DNA of 64,000 nt from Halorubellus sp. JP-L1 (GTDB taxonomy: Archaea > Halobacteriota > Halobacteria > Halobacteriales > Natrialbaceae). Location: the NCBI RefSeq assembly GCF_011440375.1, contig NZ_JAAOIR010000001.1, positions 682,001 through 746,000 of the forward strand, written 5' to 3'. Made by a program: the position numbers and the translations under genes. Positions 52,342 through 61,130 of this stretch are shown piece by piece. Position 1 is the first letter of the stretch; each line of letters begins with the position of its first letter. The notes under the pieces were generated by a model. The model did no database searches. It was not told where the DNA came from and saw only the letters and a list, made by a program, of their open reading frames with translations.

Positions 52342-53163
52342 ATGACCGACGACAGCGAAGACCCGAACGCGGACGTCCAGTACCACGTCGAGGTCGGCCC
52401 CGACGACGTGAGCGACGCGGTGCTCCTCCCGGGGAATCCCGAGCGCGTCGACAAGATCGTCGACCTCTGGGACGACCACGAGGAACGGGCCTATCACCGC
52501 GAGTACCGAACCGCGACCGGTCGGTACGAGGGCGCGGACATCTCGGTGACGTCGACGGGCATCGGATCCCCGAGCGCCGCGATCGCGGTCGAGGAACTCG
52601 CGCGCGTCGGCGTGGAGACGTACGTCCGCGTCGGGTCCTGCGGTGCGATCCAGCCGGAGATGGAGGTCGGCGACCTCGTCATCACCACCGGCGCGGTCCG
52701 GCAGGAGGGCACGAGCGACGAGTACGTCCGCGAGGACTACCCGGCGGTCGCGGACCACGAGGTCGTGTCGGCGCTCGTGGCCGCCGCCGAACGCCTCGGC
52801 TACGACTACCACACCGGGTTGACGATGAGCGCGGACTCGTTCTACGCCGGCCAGGGCCGCCCGGGCTTCGAGGGGTTCGAGGCCGCCGGCTCGACCGAAC
52901 TCGTCGAGGCGCTCCAGGACGCGAACGTGAAGAACATCGAGATGGAGGCCGCCGCCATCCTGACGCTCGCGAACGTCTACGACCTGCGCGCCGGCGCCAT
53001 CTGCTCGGTGTACGCGAACCGCGTCACGGGCGAGTTCCGGACCGAAGGCGAGTCCAGGGCGGCGGAGACGGCGAGTCTCGCGGTGAAGCTCCTCCGGAAG
53101 ATGGACGCCGCGAAGGCCGAGGCGGGCGTCGACCACTGGCATCCCGGCCTGGACCTGGACTGA
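52342..53163 (+). CDS. udp: uridine phosphorylase
   Basis: Udp splits uridine with phosphate into uracil and ribose-1-phosphate. The 273-residue protein has VLLPGNPERVDKI, RVGSCGAIQP and the active-site region IEMEAAAILTLANV, as in the PNP/UdRPase family. Uridine versus purine preference is inferred from the family and the deaminase next to it. CCTTTTGAAC at about 52311 is the likely promoter. The ribose-1-phosphate product is the substrate expected for the upstream mutase, if it is a phosphopentomutase. Confidence 0.92.
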   Translation: MTDDSEDPNADVQYHVEVGPDDVSDAVLLPGNPERVDKIVDLWDDHEERAYHREYRTATGRYEGADISVTSTGIGSPSAAIAVEELARVGVETYVRVGSCGAIQPEMEVGDLVITTGAVRQEGTSDEYVREDYPAVADHEVVSALVAAAERLGYDYHTGLTMSADSFYAGQGRPGFEGFEAAGSTELVEALQDANVKNIEMEAAAILTLANVYDLRAGAICSVYANRVTGEFRTEGESRAAETASLAVKLLRKMDAAKAEAGVDHWHPGLDLD

Positions 53164-53390
53164 CCCCGGCCGTGGGCGCTGGCCGTCGAACGGTTCGGAT
53201 CTCCGTTGATCGATCCGTGGCGCATCGAGAGTTGGCGAACAGGCGGCGAGCGGCTGTCGCTGGGAGGGGTCGCCGCGCACCCGCCTCGGCCCTCCCAGCC
53301 TCGGTCGTCAGGACACGCGGGCTTTGGCCGCGGCTTCGCACTTGAACCGTCGGAATAAGAAGGGACGCGTCGCGTCGTGTCGCGGGCGAG

Positions 53391-54560
53391 CTAGAGCATG
53401 CTCCACGCGCTGAGTGCGCGCTGGTAGCTGGAGACGTCCGCGATCCAGCGGGCGGCGATCGCCTTCTTCAGGTTCTTCGCGGGGAACCCGCCGAACGTCG
53501 TCACGGGCGCGCTGATCCCGAACGCCTGCACGTCGTGCGCGACGGCCTTGTCGCCGACGCTGATGACGGTACCCTTGTCCTCGTGCACCCACGTCTTCGG
53601 GCGGCGGCCCTCGATCGCGCGGACGACGTTCTCGGCGGCGACGTCGGCGGCCTGCCAGGCGGCCTGCGCCGTCGGCGGTGCGGGGTCCTCGCCGGGCTGC
53701 TCGATGAGCGCGGAGTCGCCGATCGCGAACACGCGGTCGTCCGTCGTCTGGAAGTCCTGCCCGGTCTGCAGGCGGTTGTGTTCCTTGTCGACGTCGGTCT
53801 CGTCGAGGGCGTCGCGGCCCGTGATGCCGCCCGTCCAGAGCAGGACGTCGTAGTCCATCTCGGCGTCGTCGCCGATGTAGACGGTGTCCTCGTCGACTTC
53901 GCCGATGAACTCGCCCGTGAGGATGTTGATGTCGAGGTTCTCGAGGCGCTTCCGGAGCGCGCCCTGGACCTCGGGGTCGTTCCCGGGGAAGATCGAGTCC
54001 AGGCCTTCGACGAGGTGGACGTCGAGCGGCGCGCGCTTCTCGTTGCGGTACTCGGCGATCTCCGCGGCCGTCTGGATGCCCGAGAGGCCGGCGCCGCCGA
54101 CGACGACGTCCGCCGGGTCACTTCGCGTCGCGTCGGTCGCCGCGTCGCTGACGGCGTCGTGGATCGCCATCGCGTCGTCGGCGGACTTCAGCGTGAGCGA
54201 GTGCTCCTCGAGGCCTTCGATGCCGAAGAACGCCGTCTGGCTGCCGAGTGCGACGAGACAGTAGTCGTAGTCGACGGTGTCGCCGTTCGCGAGTTCGACT
54301 TCGCGGGCGTCCTCGTCGAGGTTCGTGACCTCGCCCTGGACGAACTCCGTGCTCGGGTCCGCGATCTCGCGGACGGGAATCTTGATGTGTTCGGCGACCG
54401 AGGGGTCGCGGACGATGCGATGCGATTCGTGGAGAACGAGATGGTAGTCGACGTCCGCGATCCACGTGATCGAGACGTTGGGGCCCGCGCGGTTCTGGAG
54501 TTCCGAGACCGCACCAGCGCCAGCGTAGCCGGCGCCGAGTACGGTGACGTTCGTAGCCAT
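53391..54560 (-). CDS. type II NADH dehydrogenase-like flavoprotein
   Basis: The 389-residue FAD protein has VLGAGYAGAGAV at the N-terminus and a second dinucleotide fold VVVGGAGLSGIQTA, then AIGDSALI, the FAD-closing motif. This is the Ndh/sulphide-quinone reductase class. The pair of cysteines needed for sulphide-quinone reductase is absent, so NADH:quinone reduction is likelier. No proton-pumping is implied. The stop-proximal end WSML is hydrophobic and may touch the membrane. Confidence 0.85.
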   Translation of the reverse strand: MATNVTVLGAGYAGAGAVSELQNRAGPNVSITWIADVDYHLVLHESHRIVRDPSVAEHIKIPVREIADPSTEFVQGEVTNLDEDAREVELANGDTVDYDYCLVALGSQTAFFGIEGLEEHSLTLKSADDAMAIHDAVSDAATDATRSDPADVVVGGAGLSGIQTAAEIAEYRNEKRAPLDVHLVEGLDSIFPGNDPEVQGALRKRLENLDINILTGEFIGEVDEDTVYIGDDAEMDYDVLLWTGGITGRDALDETDVDKEHNRLQTGQDFQTTDDRVFAIGDSALIEQPGEDPAPPTAQAAWQAADVAAENVVRAIEGRRPKTWVHEDKGTVISVGDKAVAHDVQAFGISAPVTTFGGFPAKNLKKAIAARWIADVSSYQRALSAWSML

Positions 54561-54686
54561 ATCGGCACGTCGGTAACCCTCGGGTACAAAGGTGTTGAAA
54601 CGCGCGTCGTCGTGCGATTGCTTGTCACCCCGCCGACCGAGTCTGCAGGCGACCGGTCGACGCGAGCCGAATCGATCGTCGCCGGG

Positions 54687-55220
54687 CTAGTGCTCGGGTT
54701 CCTCCGCGGGAGCGACCATGCTGTCGATGCGGAGGATGATGATGTTGTTCGTGTCGTCCTTCCCGTCGACGGTCCCCTCGATGCGGAGCTTCGACAGCGG
54801 CGTCGGCCCGACCGTCACCGCGTCGCCCTCGTGGATGTCCCGCACCGACCCCTGGATGTGGATCTCCGCCCGGCAGAGCTCGGGGTGGTGGACCGACGAC
54901 AGGTCGATCTCGTCGACGATGACGTCCTCGATCGGCTCGCCCTCGTGCGTGATGGGGACCGCGGCGGGTTCGTCCATCTGCTGGATCTCCAGGGCCTCGT
55001 AGGCCGCGGCCGTCGGCTTGTATCCGCCCTTCGGGCCGGGGACGCCCTCGACGAGTTGGAGGGCTTTCAAACTCTGCATCTGGTTCCGGATGGTGCCGGC
55101 GTTCCGGTCGACCTGCTGGGCGATGTCCTCGCCCTTGATGGCGTCCTCCTTCTCGCGATGGAGGTTGATGAGCGCCTGCAGGATGTTCTTCTGGCTCGGG
55201 GTGAGCTCGATCGACGACAT
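54687..55220 (-). CDS. winged-helix regulator with C-terminal sensor-like domain
   Basis: The 177-residue protein starts with an HTH (LTPSQKNILQALINL, AIKGEDIAQQVDRNAGTIRNQM) and a Gly-rich wing VPGPKGGYKPT. The C-terminal half, with SSVHHPELCRAEIHIQG and HEGDAVTVGP, looks like a small ligand or metal-binding domain. Haloarchaeal annotations call it Rrf2-like; I cannot confirm this. TTTTAAGG (55242-55249) fits a leaderless ATG at 55220. Targets are unknown. Confidence 0.8.
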   Translation of the reverse strand: MSSIELTPSQKNILQALINLHREKEDAIKGEDIAQQVDRNAGTIRNQMQSLKALQLVEGVPGPKGGYKPTAAAYEALEIQQMDEPAAVPITHEGEPIEDVIVDEIDLSSVHHPELCRAEIHIQGSVRDIHEGDAVTVGPTPLSKLRIEGTVDGKDDTNNIIILRIDSMVAPAEEPEH

Positions 55221-55362
55221 GCAGGCAGGTAGGTCACGTCCGGCCTTAAAACCGTGGGGACGGCGCGGCCATGGGGCGATTTTTTCAGGCGCGCCCGGAC
55301 GACGATCGCTTTGGTCGACGACAAGCGACACCGATTAGTCGGTCGCCGGTGGTCTCGGTCAC

Positions 55363-56298
55363 ATGGAAGGCAAACGCGTCCTCGTCACCGGCGGCGGGGG
55401 TTTCATCGGCTCGAACCTCGCGAACTACCTCGCCGCGGACAACGACGTAGTTGCGCTCGACGACGGTTACCTCGGGACGCCCGAGAACCTCGACGAGGCC
55501 GTCGAGTACGTCGAAGCGAGCGTGCTCGACGACGACCTGCCCGTCGAGGACGTCGACGTCCTGTTCCACCTCGCGGCGCTGTCGTCGCTGAAGATGCACG
55601 AGGACTCCCGCGAGAACCTCCTGCGGGGCCTTCGCGTGAACGTCGAGGGGTTCGCGAACGCGGTCGAGCAGTGCCGGCAGGCGGGCTGTGACACCGTCGT
55701 GTACGCGTCGACGTCGTCGATCTACGGGTCGCGCCACGAGCCGTCCCCGGAGTCGATGCCGGTCGAGGCGAACACGGGCTACGAGGCGTCGAAGCTCGCC
55801 CGCGAGCGGTACGCGGAGTACTTCGCGAACTACCACGGGATGGCGTGTGCGGGCATGCGGTTCTTCTCGGTCTACCAGGGCTACCGGGGTGCGGAGGCGC
55901 ACAAGGGCGAGTTCGCGAACATCGTCGCGCAGTTCGCGGACGACGTCGCGAACGGCGAGTCGCCGGTCGTCTACGGCGACGGCACGCACTCGCGGGACCT
56001 CACGCACGTCAGCGACGTCGTCCGCGGCTGCGAGGCGGCCGCCGACCACCAGTTGACGGGCATCTACAACCTCGGCACGGGCGAGCAGTACACCGCGAAC
56101 GAGATCGTCGACACCCTGAACGACGTGCTCGGGACGGACGTCCAGCCGGAGCACGTCGAGAACCCGATCGACGAGGACGTGTTCGTGCATCACACGATGG
56201 CGGACTACTCGAAGATGCAGGCGGCGACGGACTGGGAGCCGCAGGTGTCGTTCCGCGAAGGGATGGAGCTCGTCTGCGAGCCGTACCTCGAGAACTGA
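55363..56298 (+). CDS. NAD-dependent sugar epimerase/dehydratase (SDR, GalE-like)
   Basis: The 311-residue extended SDR has GGGGFIGSNLANYL for NAD binding, catalytic YEASK (YxxxK) and the upstream Ser in ASTSSIYG. Substrates are usually nucleotide sugars for glycosylation or cell-surface synthesis; which sugar is not clear. ATG 55363 follows CGATTAGTC by about 30 nt. Divergent from the HTH gene, whose promoter lies in the 142-bp gap. Confidence 0.9.
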   Translation: MEGKRVLVTGGGGFIGSNLANYLAADNDVVALDDGYLGTPENLDEAVEYVEASVLDDDLPVEDVDVLFHLAALSSLKMHEDSRENLLRGLRVNVEGFANAVEQCRQAGCDTVVYASTSSIYGSRHEPSPESMPVEANTGYEASKLARERYAEYFANYHGMACAGMRFFSVYQGYRGAEAHKGEFANIVAQFADDVANGESPVVYGDGTHSRDLTHVSDVVRGCEAAADHQLTGIYNLGTGEQYTANEIVDTLNDVLGTDVQPEHVENPIDEDVFVHHTMADYSKMQAATDWEPQVSFREGMELVCEPYLEN

Positions 56299-56344
56299 CT
56301 GCGGGCACGCGAAGACCACGGGCCGGTGGTGGCGGCGGGGGCGA

Positions 56345-56716
56345 CTACTCGCCGTCGTCGTCCGGTCCGCTGGCGGCTTCGAACCGCCGACGGTCGGCGA
56401 ACTGTCGGCGGCCCGCGAGCGCGGTGCCGGCACGGACGACGCCGAGGACGAGCAGTACCTTCGCGCCGAAGACGACGACGCCGGCCCAGACGATCGCGAC
56501 GACGTCGGGGTCGGCGAGCGCGACGTTCCAGTAGACGAACGCGAGCACGACCGCGATCGAGAGGGTCTTGACGACGACCTCGAAGGCAGAGAGTTGCCTG
56601 AGGTCCCAGAGCGTGTTGTCGTAGTGAACGCGACCGAGGTAGACGGCGGCGAGTACCCAGACGACGAAGCGAAGGGGGGCGTACTCCCAGCCGCGGTACT
56701 CGCGAAACGTCGGCAT
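56345..56716 (-). CDS. tandem-duplicated membrane protein, copy A
   Basis: The 123-residue protein has EYRGWEYAPLRFVVWVLAAVYLGRV, HYDNTLWDLRQLSAFEVVVKTLSIAVVLAFVYWNVAL and a third helix, then a basic tail. It is a paralogue of the protein at 56764-57180, with near-identical first halves. Three transmembrane helices are likely. Family function is unknown. CTTAATCC at about 56742-56749 fits a leaderless ATG 56716. Confidence 0.65.
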   Translation of the reverse strand: MPTFREYRGWEYAPLRFVVWVLAAVYLGRVHYDNTLWDLRQLSAFEVVVKTLSIAVVLAFVYWNVALADPDVVAIVWAGVVVFGAKVLLVLGVVRAGTALAGRRQFADRRRFEAASGPDDDGE

Positions 56717-56763
56717 CGAGCGGATAGAGGATGGCTGTCGGATTAAGCGCTGTGACGAGATGG

Positions 56764-57180
56764 CTAGTCGGAGCGCTCGTCCGCGATGTCGCCGAACCGG
56801 TAGCCGCCGACGACGTCGCTCTGCTTCTCGTCGGGGTCGATGGCCCGGGTTGCTGCACGGCGGTCGAGGGGGTCGGCGGCGTCCACGTAGTCGACGCCGG
56901 TCTCGACGACGACGTAGAGCGCGAACACGGCGCCGTACATGAGGGCGACGCCGGTCCAGAGCACTGCCGCGACGCGCGGCGGGACGATTGCGACGTTCCA
57001 GTAGACGAACGCGAGCACGAGACCGATGCACGTCGTGCGGACGAGGACGCGGCCGACCGTGAGTTGCTTGAGGTCCCAGAGGGTGTTGTCGTACTGGACC
57101 CGACCGAGGTAGACGACCGCGAGCACCCACACCGCGAACCGTAGCGGCGCGTACCGCCAGCCCTCGTACTGTCTGCTCAT
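56764..57180 (-). CDS. tandem-duplicated membrane protein, copy B
   Basis: The 138-residue protein starts MSRQYEGWRYAPLRFAVWVLAVVYLGRV and is clearly homologous to copy A, sharing YDNTLWDL and LAFVYWNVA. The C-terminus diverges: copy B has an acidic tail. The two genes lie on the same strand 47 bp apart, a recent tandem duplication. DNA identity is high over the block that encodes VYLGRVxYDNTLWDLxQL. Confidence 0.65.
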   Translation of the reverse strand: MSRQYEGWRYAPLRFAVWVLAVVYLGRVQYDNTLWDLKQLTVGRVLVRTTCIGLVLAFVYWNVAIVPPRVAAVLWTGVALMYGAVFALYVVVETGVDYVDAADPLDRRAATRAIDPDEKQSDVVGGYRFGDIADERSD

Positions 57181-57299
57181 CGGTATGCGACGACGTACCG
57201 GGACCGACCACTAAAGTAACTCGTTCGGTCAAACGACCGCTTTCGTCTCCCGGATTCGCAACCGGGCGTTTGATACGGGGACCGCGAGTACGCTGGCGC

Positions 57300-58229
57300 A
57301 TGAGCGAGGAAGCGCGCATCATCGGGGCGCCGTCGGACTACGGCGCGAATCGACGAGGCGTCGACATGGGGCCGTCCGCGATACGGTACGCGGGCCTCCA
57401 GGAGCAACTCGAGGCGGCGGGCGTCGCGTGCGTTGACGTCGGTGACGTGACGGCGCCGCCGGCGGAGACCCAGGACGCGGACAAGCGCGTGCCCGAGCAG
57501 GGGCGGGCGAAGTTCGTCGAGGAGGTCGAGGCGGTCAGCCACCAGGTCGCCGACGAGGTGGCCGCGGCCATCGGAGACGGGGCGACCCCGCTGGTCATCG
57601 GTGGCGATCACTCGGTCGCGATCGGGTCGCTCCGCGGTGCGGCCGCGGACGCGGACGTCGGGACGGTGTGGTTCGACGCGCACGCGGACATGAACACGCC
57701 GTCGACGTCGCCGAGCGGGAACGTGCACGGGATGCCGCTGGCTGCCGCACTCGGGAACGACGAGTTCGAGGGCGTCGAGTGGGCGACCGCGCCGCGACTC
57801 GACCCGGAGAACGTCGTCTGGGTCGGGCTGCGGAGCGTCGACGACCGGGAGGCCGAGGCCGTCCGCGAGAGCGCCGGGACGGCGTTCACGATGAGCGACA
57901 TCGACGAGCACGGCATCGACGAGGTCGTCGACCGAGCGATGTCGATCGCGAGCGACGGCGTGGACGGCGTGCACGTCAGTCTCGACCTCGACTGGCTCGA
58001 CCCGAACGAGGCGCCGGGCGTCGGGACGCCCGTCCGCGGCGGCGTCACGTACCGCGAGGCCCACCACGCGCTGGAACTGGTCGCCGAGCACGACGGCGAG
58101 CACGACTCGCTGCGGTCGATGGAGGTCGTCGAGGTGAACCCGATCCTCGACGAGCACAACGAGACCGCCGAGCTGGCGACGGAACTCGCCGCGAGCGCGC
58201 TCGGCAAGCGCATCCTCGGCCGCAGGTAG
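57300..58229 (+). CDS. rocF: arginase (ureohydrolase family)
   Basis: Arginase hydrolyses arginine to ornithine and urea using two Mn ions. The 309-residue protein shows GGDHSVAIG, DAHADMNTP and SLDLDWLDP (metal ligands), and PSGNVHGMPL, the block that separates arginase from agmatinase. ATG 57300 is preferred over a longer frame; TTTGAT lies about 28 nt upstream. No other urea or arginine genes are in the window. Confidence 0.9.
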   Translation: MSEEARIIGAPSDYGANRRGVDMGPSAIRYAGLQEQLEAAGVACVDVGDVTAPPAETQDADKRVPEQGRAKFVEEVEAVSHQVADEVAAAIGDGATPLVIGGDHSVAIGSLRGAAADADVGTVWFDAHADMNTPSTSPSGNVHGMPLAAALGNDEFEGVEWATAPRLDPENVVWVGLRSVDDREAEAVRESAGTAFTMSDIDEHGIDEVVDRAMSIASDGVDGVHVSLDLDWLDPNEAPGVGTPVRGGVTYREAHHALELVAEHDGEHDSLRSMEVVEVNPILDEHNETAELATELAASALGKRILGRR

Positions 58230-58344
58230 GCCGACCCCGTTTCTCGAGACGTCTCCCGAACCGCCCCGATCGCGAGAGCGGCCCCGATTCGTCTCCGATA
58301 TCGTGCCCCTAGGTCTATGACGAGGGATGCCGTCACTCGACGGC

Positions 58345-59160
58345 ATGCTCGGAGTAGTCCTGCAGTTCGGTGGCGTGGAACTCCTCCCGCTCGCGTTCCT
58401 GGGGGTCTTCCTCCTCGTCGGGCTGTCGATGGTTGGGTACGGGTTGCTGAGTCTCCGGACGTACGCGACGATGAAGGCGACGACGCCGACGGACGTTCAC
58501 AGCGTCGACGCCGGTGCTGTCGAGGTCGAGGGCGAAGCCAAGGACGGCGACCGGACGCTCGAGGCACCGTTCTCGGGCGAGGATTGTCTCGCGTACGAGT
58601 TCGAGGTCGAGGAGTACCAGCACGACGACGACGGCTCGAACTGGCACACGCGAGCGACCGGGACGGAGTCGGTCCCGTTCCGGGTCGCCGACGATACCGG
58701 CGCCGTCGGCGTCGACCCCGCCGAGTCGAGTCTCTCCCTCGAGCGGGACTACCGCGTGGTCGTGGGGCACGACGAGGAGCTCCCCGAGCGGGTGCGGGCG
58801 TTCGTCGACGGTCGCGACGACCTCGACCACGAGACGGGGTCGTTCGACCTCGGGCCGCTCTCGCTCGCGACGGGCGACAAACAACGGTTCACGGAACGCC
58901 GTCTGGATCCGGGGATGGAGACGTTCGTCACGGGCGTCGCGGAGACCGCGACCGCCGTGGCCGGTGCGACGCCGTCGATCGCTGACGGCGGCGACGGTGG
59001 CGTCCTGGGCGGCGTGCTCGGACGGCCGTTCGTCGTCGCGGACGCGGGCGAGGGCGAGGCACAGTGGCGGTACCTCAAGCGAGGGATCGGCGCGGTCGCG
59101 TTCGGCGCGGTGTTCGCGGCCGTCCCCGCGTTCGTCGTGTACTCGATGGTCGGTGCGTGA
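58345..59160 (+). CDS. GIDE-like domain membrane protein, second copy
   Basis: The 271-residue protein has an N-terminal helix (LPLAFLGVFLLVGLSMVGYG), a beta-rich domain with EAPFSGEDCLAYEFEVEEYQ, GAVGVDPAESSLSLERDYRV and ending RLDPGMETFVTGVAE, then a C-terminal hydrophobic helix AVAFGAVFAAVPAFVVYSM. This is the two-helix topology of MUL1/GIDE-type proteins without the RING. The first copy is at 3244-3909. ATG 58327 is the alternative start; TCTATG at 58313-58318 favours 58345. Its stop overlaps a degenerate copy downstream. Confidence 0.6.
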   Translation: MLGVVLQFGGVELLPLAFLGVFLLVGLSMVGYGLLSLRTYATMKATTPTDVHSVDAGAVEVEGEAKDGDRTLEAPFSGEDCLAYEFEVEEYQHDDDGSNWHTRATGTESVPFRVADDTGAVGVDPAESSLSLERDYRVVVGHDEELPERVRAFVDGRDDLDHETGSFDLGPLSLATGDKQRFTERRLDPGMETFVTGVAETATAVAGATPSIADGGDGGVLGGVLGRPFVVADAGEGEAQWRYLKRGIGAVAFGAVFAAVPAFVVYSMVGA

Positions 59161-59296
59161 GCGACGGGACGGGGAGCGTCGGCGTCGACCCGACGGGCGC
59201 GGACCTCGTCCTCGAGGACACCTACGAGGCGGACTCGTCCTCGGCGGGCTGTTCTCGTGGATTCCACTCGTCCTGTTCTACAGCACGCTCGCGTGA
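59157..59296 (+). pseudogene. degenerate remnant of a second GIDE-like gene
   Basis: GTG 59157 overlaps the upstream stop by 4 bp. In its frame the sequence reads MSDGTGSVGVDPTGADLVLEDTYE, which parallels TGAVGVDPAESSLSLERDYR in the upstream gene. In another frame, offset by two bases, the same DNA continues GGLVLGGLFSWIPLVLFYSTLA-stop, a plausible C-terminal membrane helix. A one-base deletion and loss of the middle domain would explain this. A sequencing error is the alternative. Confidence 0.5.
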
Positions 59297-59333
59297 CTCC
59301 TCGCCCCTGGAGGGGTCGTTCGCGCGGCGGCGG

Positions 59334-60407
59334 TCACCCGAACCCCTCGAACTGCGTGCGCTCGGCGGGGACGCCGACGGCGCGCGTCGCGTCGACGAGC
59401 TGGTCGACCATCGCTGTGATCCCGCACGCGTACACGTCGACGTTGCCCGGGTCGATGCGTGCGTCGACGTCGAACGCCGGATCGGCGCTCGCGTACGCCG
59501 CCAGTCTCGCCGGGAGCGCGCTCGCGTCCACGGCGTCGTCGTCGACGTACTTCAAGAGCACGCGCTGGACGTACTCGGTCTCGCCGCGCCAGTCGGTGAG
59601 GCGGCGTTCGCGCGTGAGCGTCGGCACGAAGTGGAAGCCGTCCCGCTCGCGGTCGTAGTCGCGGAACGCCTCGCGGTACGCGAGGTCGTCCTCGTACGCG
59701 GCGCCGAGGAACAGCCAGACGTCGCGCTCGTGGCCGTCGACGACGTGCCGGTCGGTCGCGTACACGTAGTCGATCATGCTCGCAAAGGGCGCGACGCCGG
59801 TCCCGGTCGCGAGGAAGACGAGGTCGCGCGTCGAGGGCGCCCCGAGTACCATCTCGCCGTTCGGCCCGCGGATCGTCACCTCGTCGCCGACGTCGAGGTA
59901 CTGGAAGATGTCGGTCGTGAGACGACCGCCGGGGACGCGACGGATGCAGAACTCGAGTTCGTCCGCGGTCGGCGAGCTCGCGATCGAGTACGGCCGCGGG
60001 TGGCCGTCGAACGTCACGGTCGCGTACTGACCGGGCGCGAACGAGAGGTCGACGTCGTCGTCCAGTCGAACGCGCACCCGGAGGAGCGACGGGTACGGTC
60101 GCTGGAAGCGCACGGCGAGGTCCGCGAGGGCGTCCACGTCGTCGTCCGGGAACCCGGCGTCGGTCGCGCGACCGACGAGGTCGTCCCAGTCGACGCGCTC
60201 GCTCCGCAGGCCCTCGTCCGCTCCCCGCCCCGGGTCGCGATACCAGTCGCTCGCGTCGTTCCGGTCGAGGATGCGCCCGACGGCGTTCTCGATATCCGCC
60301 GTGCGGTTGCGGTCCATCGCTTCGACCGCCGTCACCACCGCCGACTCCGTCACCAGCGGCAACTCCTCGGCCGCCTCGTGGTGCCCGAGGTGCTCTGGGA
60401 CGTCCAT
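59334..60407 (-). CDS. FAD-dependent oxidoreductase, ferredoxin-NADP reductase type
   Basis: The 357-residue protein has an N-terminal helical addition of about 80 residues, then an FNR module: FAD-binding PRPYSIASSP, GPNGEMVL and GTGVAPFASMI for NAD(P), ending YACGITAMVDQLV and QFEGFG. No iron-sulphur site is visible. It may reduce or oxidise ferredoxin, or serve a P450 or nitrite reductase; the partner is unknown. ATG 60407 is natural; CTTTTCTCCC is about 30 nt upstream. Confidence 0.85.
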   Translation of the reverse strand: MDVPEHLGHHEAAEELPLVTESAVVTAVEAMDRNRTADIENAVGRILDRNDASDWYRDPGRGADEGLRSERVDWDDLVGRATDAGFPDDDVDALADLAVRFQRPYPSLLRVRVRLDDDVDLSFAPGQYATVTFDGHPRPYSIASSPTADELEFCIRRVPGGRLTTDIFQYLDVGDEVTIRGPNGEMVLGAPSTRDLVFLATGTGVAPFASMIDYVYATDRHVVDGHERDVWLFLGAAYEDDLAYREAFRDYDRERDGFHFVPTLTRERRLTDWRGETEYVQRVLLKYVDDDAVDASALPARLAAYASADPAFDVDARIDPGNVDVYACGITAMVDQLVDATRAVGVPAERTQFEGFG

Positions 60408-60615
60408 GCGCGGGGATACTCGGGCAGGGGAGAAAAGACACCGGGGCGACGAGCGACCGCGACGTCGCGACGGGCGACGGGACGGTCGTCCCCGGACGAA
60501 TCCGTCGGTCGGAGTCTCGACCGAAACGGACGTTCGATGCCGCGCGCGGGACACCCCACGACGGCGCCGGCCGAGAGCCCGTAGCGTTTTCCGTCGCGCG
60601 GAGAACGTGCCAGTC

Positions 60616-61038
60616 ATGTCAGACTGCGTGTTTTGCGGCATCGTCGCCGGGGAATCGCCCGCGTACCGGCTGTACGAGGACGAGCAGACGCTCGCGTTCC
60701 TCGATATCGAACCCGCGGCTCGCGGGCACACGCTCGTCGTTCCAAAGCCCCACTACGAGACGCTAACCGACGCGCCGAGGCCCCTCGCGGGAGCGGTATT
60801 TCAAACCGTGCATCGCGTTTCAGGTGCGCTCGAATCCGTCTACCAGCTCGACGGTTTCAACGTCGTTCAGTCGAACGGCGTCGCTGCAGGACAGGACGTC
60901 TTTCACGCTCACGTCCACGTGATTCCGCGATACGAAGACGATACGCTGTCTCTGGGGTGGAACGCCGAGCCCGCCGACGAGACGACCCAACGGGAGGTCG
61001 CTGCAACGGTTCGAGACGAGCTAGCGGGTCGCTCCTGA
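60616..61038 (+). CDS. HIT family nucleotide hydrolase
   Basis: The 140-residue protein has CVFCGIVAGE at the N-terminus, a zinc-binding start, and the catalytic histidine triad HAHVHV with NVVQSNGVAAGQDVFHAHVHVI before it. HIT proteins of the Hint type hydrolyse nucleoside phosphoramidates; the substrate is unknown. TATA-like AGCGTTTTCC lies before ATG 60616. Convergent with gyrA. Confidence 0.93.
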   Translation: MSDCVFCGIVAGESPAYRLYEDEQTLAFLDIEPAARGHTLVVPKPHYETLTDAPRPLAGAVFQTVHRVSGALESVYQLDGFNVVQSNGVAAGQDVFHAHVHVIPRYEDDTLSLGWNAEPADETTQREVAATVRDELAGRS

Positions 61039-61130
61039 CCGAAACGCATCCCTGGGTGCCAACGAGTCGGACGCCGCGCCGGGGTCCATTGGAGGACCAC
61101 ACCGCCCGAGCGACCGCGGTGCTCGCTCGC

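Noticed and set aside
59157-59296. Intact small gene after the second GIDE-like gene
   Set aside because: The similar N-terminal part and the plausible membrane helix are in different frames, so no single intact protein can be read.
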